Assembly (NCBI RefSeq): GCF_016650695.1
Contig: NZ_JAEKFH010000001.1
Location: 62,001-126,000 of the forward strand
Source of the DNA: Pseudomonas sp. TH41
GTDB taxonomy: Bacteria > Pseudomonadota > Gammaproteobacteria > Pseudomonadales > Pseudomonadaceae
Direction of reading: 5' to 3'
Length of the DNA stretch: 64,000 nucleotides
Position 1 is the stretch's first letter. Every line of letters starts with the position of its first letter. This document shows positions 61,646 to 64,000 of the stretch, one piece after another. The notes beneath the pieces were generated by a model. The model worked only from the letters and a program-made list of their open reading frames with translations. It was not told the DNA's origin and did no database searches. The translations under genes were made by a program, and so were the position numbers.

Positions 61646-62140
61646 ACCAATGGCGGCCAGGCGGGTGTCGTGGATCACGAAACCTTCACTGGCCGCCAGG
61701 TCATCGAGCAGTTGGCGGAGCAGATCGAGGTAGGCGCGATAGCTTTTTTCGTGGGACTGGCTGACGTGTTCGGAGTGACGAATCAGACTCCAGAACACCA
61801 CCCATGCGCCGAGCAATTTGGGGTCCATGACCCGAGGCGAAAACGAGCCGGTGAGGAGCGCGTCGATCTTTTCGGCCGGTGTGCCGGCCTGCTCGATTTC
61901 CTGTTGAAGGGCAACGGTCAGCTCGCTGGCGAGCTTCTGGTAGGTATCGGCGATCAACGCATCGATGCTGCCGAAATGATGGTTGAGCAGGCCGACGGAC
62001 ACCCCGGCTTCGGTGGCGATGCGCCGCACGGAAATACCGGCGTGCCCGTCGCGGACCAGACAGCGCAACGTGGCGGCCACCAGCATTTCGCGGCGTTCGT
62101 CCGGTTCAGCACGGCGGTTTTTAGGGGCGAGGGTTGTCAC
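61505..62140 (-). CDS. TetR-family regulator (BetI-like)
   Basis: 211 residues; start GTG 62140 has AAGGA upstream. HTH: GISVRRIATEAGVSVGLLNHHFGS at ~35-58, as in BetI-type TetRs. C-terminal ligand domain contains LGAWVVFWS. It is divergent from the AstE-like gene, with the palindrome TTGAAC-N4-GTTCAA between them and the same site upstream of the fusion-ATPase operon, so it probably represses both. Its 3' end overlaps the EamA gene by 141 bp, convergently. Confidence 0.9.
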   Translation of the reverse strand: MTTLAPKNRRAEPDERREMLVAATLRCLVRDGHAGISVRRIATEAGVSVGLLNHHFGSIDALIADTYQKLASELTVALQQEIEQAGTPAEKIDALLTGSFSPRVMDPKLLGAWVVFWSLIRHSEHVSQSHEKSYRAYLDLLRQLLDDLAASEGFVIHDTRLAAIGLSAMLDGLWIEWCLNPETFSPANGLHICRCWIKGLRHGAFSADDIL

Positions 62141-62180
62141 AAGGGCGTCCTTGGGTGCTGAGCCTGATGGGCGAGCTTAG

Positions 62181-62196
62181 TTGAACGGGCGTTCAA
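62181..62196. promoter_or_regulatory. Candidate TetR operator, TTGAACGGGCGTTCAA
   Basis: A perfect palindrome (6-bp arms, 4-bp centre) 41 bp before the tetR start and 61 bp before the divergent AstE-like gene. It suggests autoregulation and is shared with 56170. Confidence 0.7.
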
Positions 62197-62256
62197 TCAC
62201 CAGTCTCGCAGCGGCGACACAGCGGTTTTTAACGGTCATCACGGGAGGACAAGCGT

Positions 62257-63273
62257 ATGGCGCAGGATATTTCGTTTAACGTTCGCAACAACAACGGTGA
62301 CGCGGTGCAAGTCGGTGCCTGGCGTTTCGAGGGCGATGGCAGCGCGCCGACCGTTCACTTGCAGGCGGGTGTGCATGCCGATGAAATCGCCGGAATGCTG
62401 GTCCTGCACCGGTTGATGCAGCGCCTTCAGGTCGCCGAGGACCAGGGCCGGCTCAAAGGCCATGTGACGGTGGTGCCCCAGGCCAATCCGCTGGGCATCG
62501 GGCAGTTTCGCCAGGGGCGAATTCTTGGCCGGTTTCACGACGCCACCGGGCATAACTTCAACCGCTTGTTCGACCAGTCGACCGCCATGGCCCACCCTTC
62601 GACCAATGTCCAGGAATGGCAAAAAAAACTGGTGCAACTGGCAGCCCCGGCGCAAGTGGTGCTCGATCTGCACACCGACGACGAGGCCCTGCCGTACCTC
62701 TACGTTCACCGCCGATTCTGGCCCCGTGGCCGCGAACTGGCGGCGGCGATGAAAATGGACGTGGCGATCATCTGGGACGATGGCGGTGATGGCTCCTTCG
62801 AGGAAACCATTATCGCGCCGTGGCTGCGAGACGGCGTCAGCGATCAGCACATGGCCGCAACGCTGGAGTTGCGCGGGCAGGGCGATGTCAGCGACCGCTT
62901 TGCCGAGCAGGACGCCGACGGGCTATACGTTTGGCTTTGCGCTTGCGGGGTGATCGATGAGGCACATTCGCCAGCTGACTGGCCCGTCGAGGCGATGGAA
63001 ATGGGCCACATGGAAACTGTCCTCGCGCCGCAACCCGGCGTGCTGATCTTTGAAAAAGAGCTGGGCGATTTCGTCGAAGAAGGGCAGCGGTTTGCGCGAA
63101 TTCTGCGCCGGCCGGGTGATCCGTCGTCCGAAGTGGTGCTGTACGCAGAACAAGCGGGGCGGATGGTGACGCGCTATCGGGACCGACTGGTGCCTCAGGG
63201 CATGGTGGTGGCGAAATTCACCGGCAGCCGCGTGTCACGCAACTGGAATGGCGGGTTACTGGACCCGAATTAG
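62257..63273 (+). CDS. Succinylglutamate desuccinylase/aspartoacylase-family amidohydrolase
   Basis: 338 residues of the M14-like AstE/AspA family. Zinc ligands are His40 and Glu43 (GVHADE) and a later His in LDLHTDDEA. The C-terminal ~80 residues form the barrel-sandwich part with GVLIFEKELGDFVEEGQ. It hydrolyses an N-acyl amino acid or a similar amide in the cytoplasm. ATG has GGGAGG. Paired with TetR and the amino-acid importer it may release the amino acid transaminated by the fusion protein. Confidence 0.87.
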   Translation: MAQDISFNVRNNNGDAVQVGAWRFEGDGSAPTVHLQAGVHADEIAGMLVLHRLMQRLQVAEDQGRLKGHVTVVPQANPLGIGQFRQGRILGRFHDATGHNFNRLFDQSTAMAHPSTNVQEWQKKLVQLAAPAQVVLDLHTDDEALPYLYVHRRFWPRGRELAAAMKMDVAIIWDDGGDGSFEETIIAPWLRDGVSDQHMAATLELRGQGDVSDRFAEQDADGLYVWLCACGVIDEAHSPADWPVEAMEMGHMETVLAPQPGVLIFEKELGDFVEEGQRFARILRRPGDPSSEVVLYAEQAGRMVTRYRDRLVPQGMVVAKFTGSRVSRNWNGGLLDPN

Positions 63274-63288
63274 CTGACAATGCGCCCC

Positions 63289-63389
63289 TGTAGGAGCGAG
63301 CTTGCTCGCGATGGATGTGAACGTTAACGCGCGTTTTCTGAATAAACGCGCCGCTCGTGAACCCATCGCGAGCAAGCTCGCTCCTACAG
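63289..63389. repeat. REP inverted pair, GAGCGAGCTTGCTCGC type
   Basis: Facing units, spacer starting GATGGATGTGAACGTTAACG. Lies between the convergent AstE-like and polyphosphate-kinase genes. Confidence 0.9.
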
Positions 63390-63432
63390 GGGGGCGTTAC
63401 CCAAACGAGCGCACAGTCTCGCTGGGTCTGTC

Positions 63433-64000
63433 TCAATAAACCTGAGGCACGATGATTTCCTGTGGTGTCGGATTGCGTGAATAATCTTCCTGGCGCACGC
63501 GCTCCGGCAGTTCAATCACCGCCTGTTCTACCTCTTCATAAGGCATTTGCCCGAGCAGGTGGTTGATGCAGTTGAGGCGGGCTTTTTTCTTGTCGTCCGC
63601 TTGCACCACCCACCACGGCGCTTCGCTGATGTGGGTGCGTTCCAGCATGATTTCCTTGGCCTTGGTGTAAGCCTCCCAGCGTCGACGGGACTCCAGGTCC
63701 ATGGGGCTGAGCTTCCATTGTTTCAGCGGGTCATGAATGCGGCTGAGAAAGCGCAGGTGCTGTTCCTGGTCGGAAATCGAGAACCAGTATTTGATCAGCT
63801 GGATTCCCGAGCGTGCGAGCATCCGTTCGAACTCCGGCACGGTGCGAAAGAACTCTTCATATTGGTCGGCGTTGCAAAACCCCATGACTTGCTCAACACC
63901 GGCGCGGTTGTACCAGCTGCGGTCGAACAACACGATTTCGCCCGCGGCAGGCAGGTGCGAGACGTAGCGTTGGAAATACCATTGGGTGCGTTCGCGGTCA
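63433..64000 (-). CDS. ppk2: Polyphosphate kinase 2 family protein (5' end cut by window)
   Basis: The minus-strand frame enters from the right edge (…DRERTQWYFQRYVSHLPAAGEIVLFDRSWYNRAGVE in the reading, with the conserved FDRSWYNRAGVE lid motif) and continues through GFC, FERMLARSGIQLIKYWFSIS and SPMDLESRRRWEAYTKAKE, all PPK2 features, to a stop at 63433. The N-terminal Walker A is outside the window. It transfers phosphate between polyphosphate and nucleoside di- or monophosphates. The reading has no start inside the window. Confidence 0.9.
   Translation of the reverse strand, partial: DRERTQWYFQRYVSHLPAAGEIVLFDRSWYNRAGVEQVMGFCNADQYEEFFRTVPEFERMLARSGIQLIKYWFSISDQEQHLRFLSRIHDPLKQWKLSPMDLESRRRWEAYTKAKEIMLERTHISEAPWWVVQADDKKKARLNCINHLLGQMPYEEVEQAVIELPERVRQEDYSRNPTPQEIIVPQVY

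Noticed and set aside
1403..63389. Regularly repeated short sequences, considered as CRISPR
   Set aside because: The units are scattered singly between genes as inverted pairs. There are no regular spacers, leader or cas genes.

Overview
The window reads as chromosomal DNA of a fluorescent-group Pseudomonas. It is GC-rich and gene-dense, its proteins look typically pseudomonad, and two REP families recur between genes: one with GAGCGAGCTTGCTCGC arms, the other with GTAGGAGCTGCC and GATCTTTTGATC arms. I see no rRNA, tRNA, CRISPR array, prophage or intact insertion sequence. Most of the window is accessory uptake and catabolism, arranged as modules that each carry their own regulator.

Layout. 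1-6408: housekeeping and small genes (DUF1275 protein, small HTH protein, lipoprotein, GNAT, hemerythrin-like protein, nudK, ogt, ggt, cysteine hydrolase). 6501-9926: a LysR regulator divergent from an NCS1 permease and a nitrilase-family amidase. 9948-11177: an outer-membrane porin. 11570-25363: a continuous 15-gene minus-strand cluster holding a taurine/nitrate-type ABC importer, two SDRs, a cupin, an alpha/beta hydrolase, an IclR regulator, a ThDP enzyme, an aspartate-dehydrogenase-like protein, an ALDH, a BphC-like extradiol dioxygenase, a small helical protein, a Rieske oxygenase and its reductase. It ends in a clear terminator. A 16-bp motif GTTTYRYAGGTGAWAC occurs three times upstream of this cluster and once upstream of the porin, suggesting one IclR regulon.

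25729-26302 is a 574-bp repeat with terminal inverted repeats. 26567-35592 holds a C45 N-acyltransferase-like hydrolase, a complete dipeptide-type ABC importer, a GntR regulator, an esterase and a LuxR regulator. 35679-36842 is an orphan RHS core with an AT-rich tip. 37054-42977 encodes two exported YtcJ-type amidohydrolases, a TorF-type outer-membrane protein and a second NCS1 permease. 42991-44409 is a fusion of a VanX-like dipeptidase and an L,D-transpeptidase-like domain.

44710-48360 is a reduced glycine-cleavage locus: glyA, gcvH and a GcsR/TyrR-like enhancer-binding protein, with a sigma-54 promoter and three upstream boxes before gcvH. 48417-55463 holds a LysR regulator, a ureohydrolase, an ALDH, a third NCS1 permease and a GMC alcohol dehydrogenase. 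These fit oxidation of a guanidino alcohol followed by removal of urea, possibly ending in glycine. 56261-63273 is an amino-acid module: a natural fusion of a PLP aminotransferase and an ABC ATPase, a binding protein, two permeases, an EamA exporter, a TetR regulator and an AstE/aspartoacylase-like enzyme. The palindrome TTGAAC-N4-GTTCAA sits at both promoters of this module. The right edge cuts a PPK2-type polyphosphate kinase.

The best candidate for an undescribed system is the 15-gene cluster with its porin. The fusion-ATPase amino-acid module is second.
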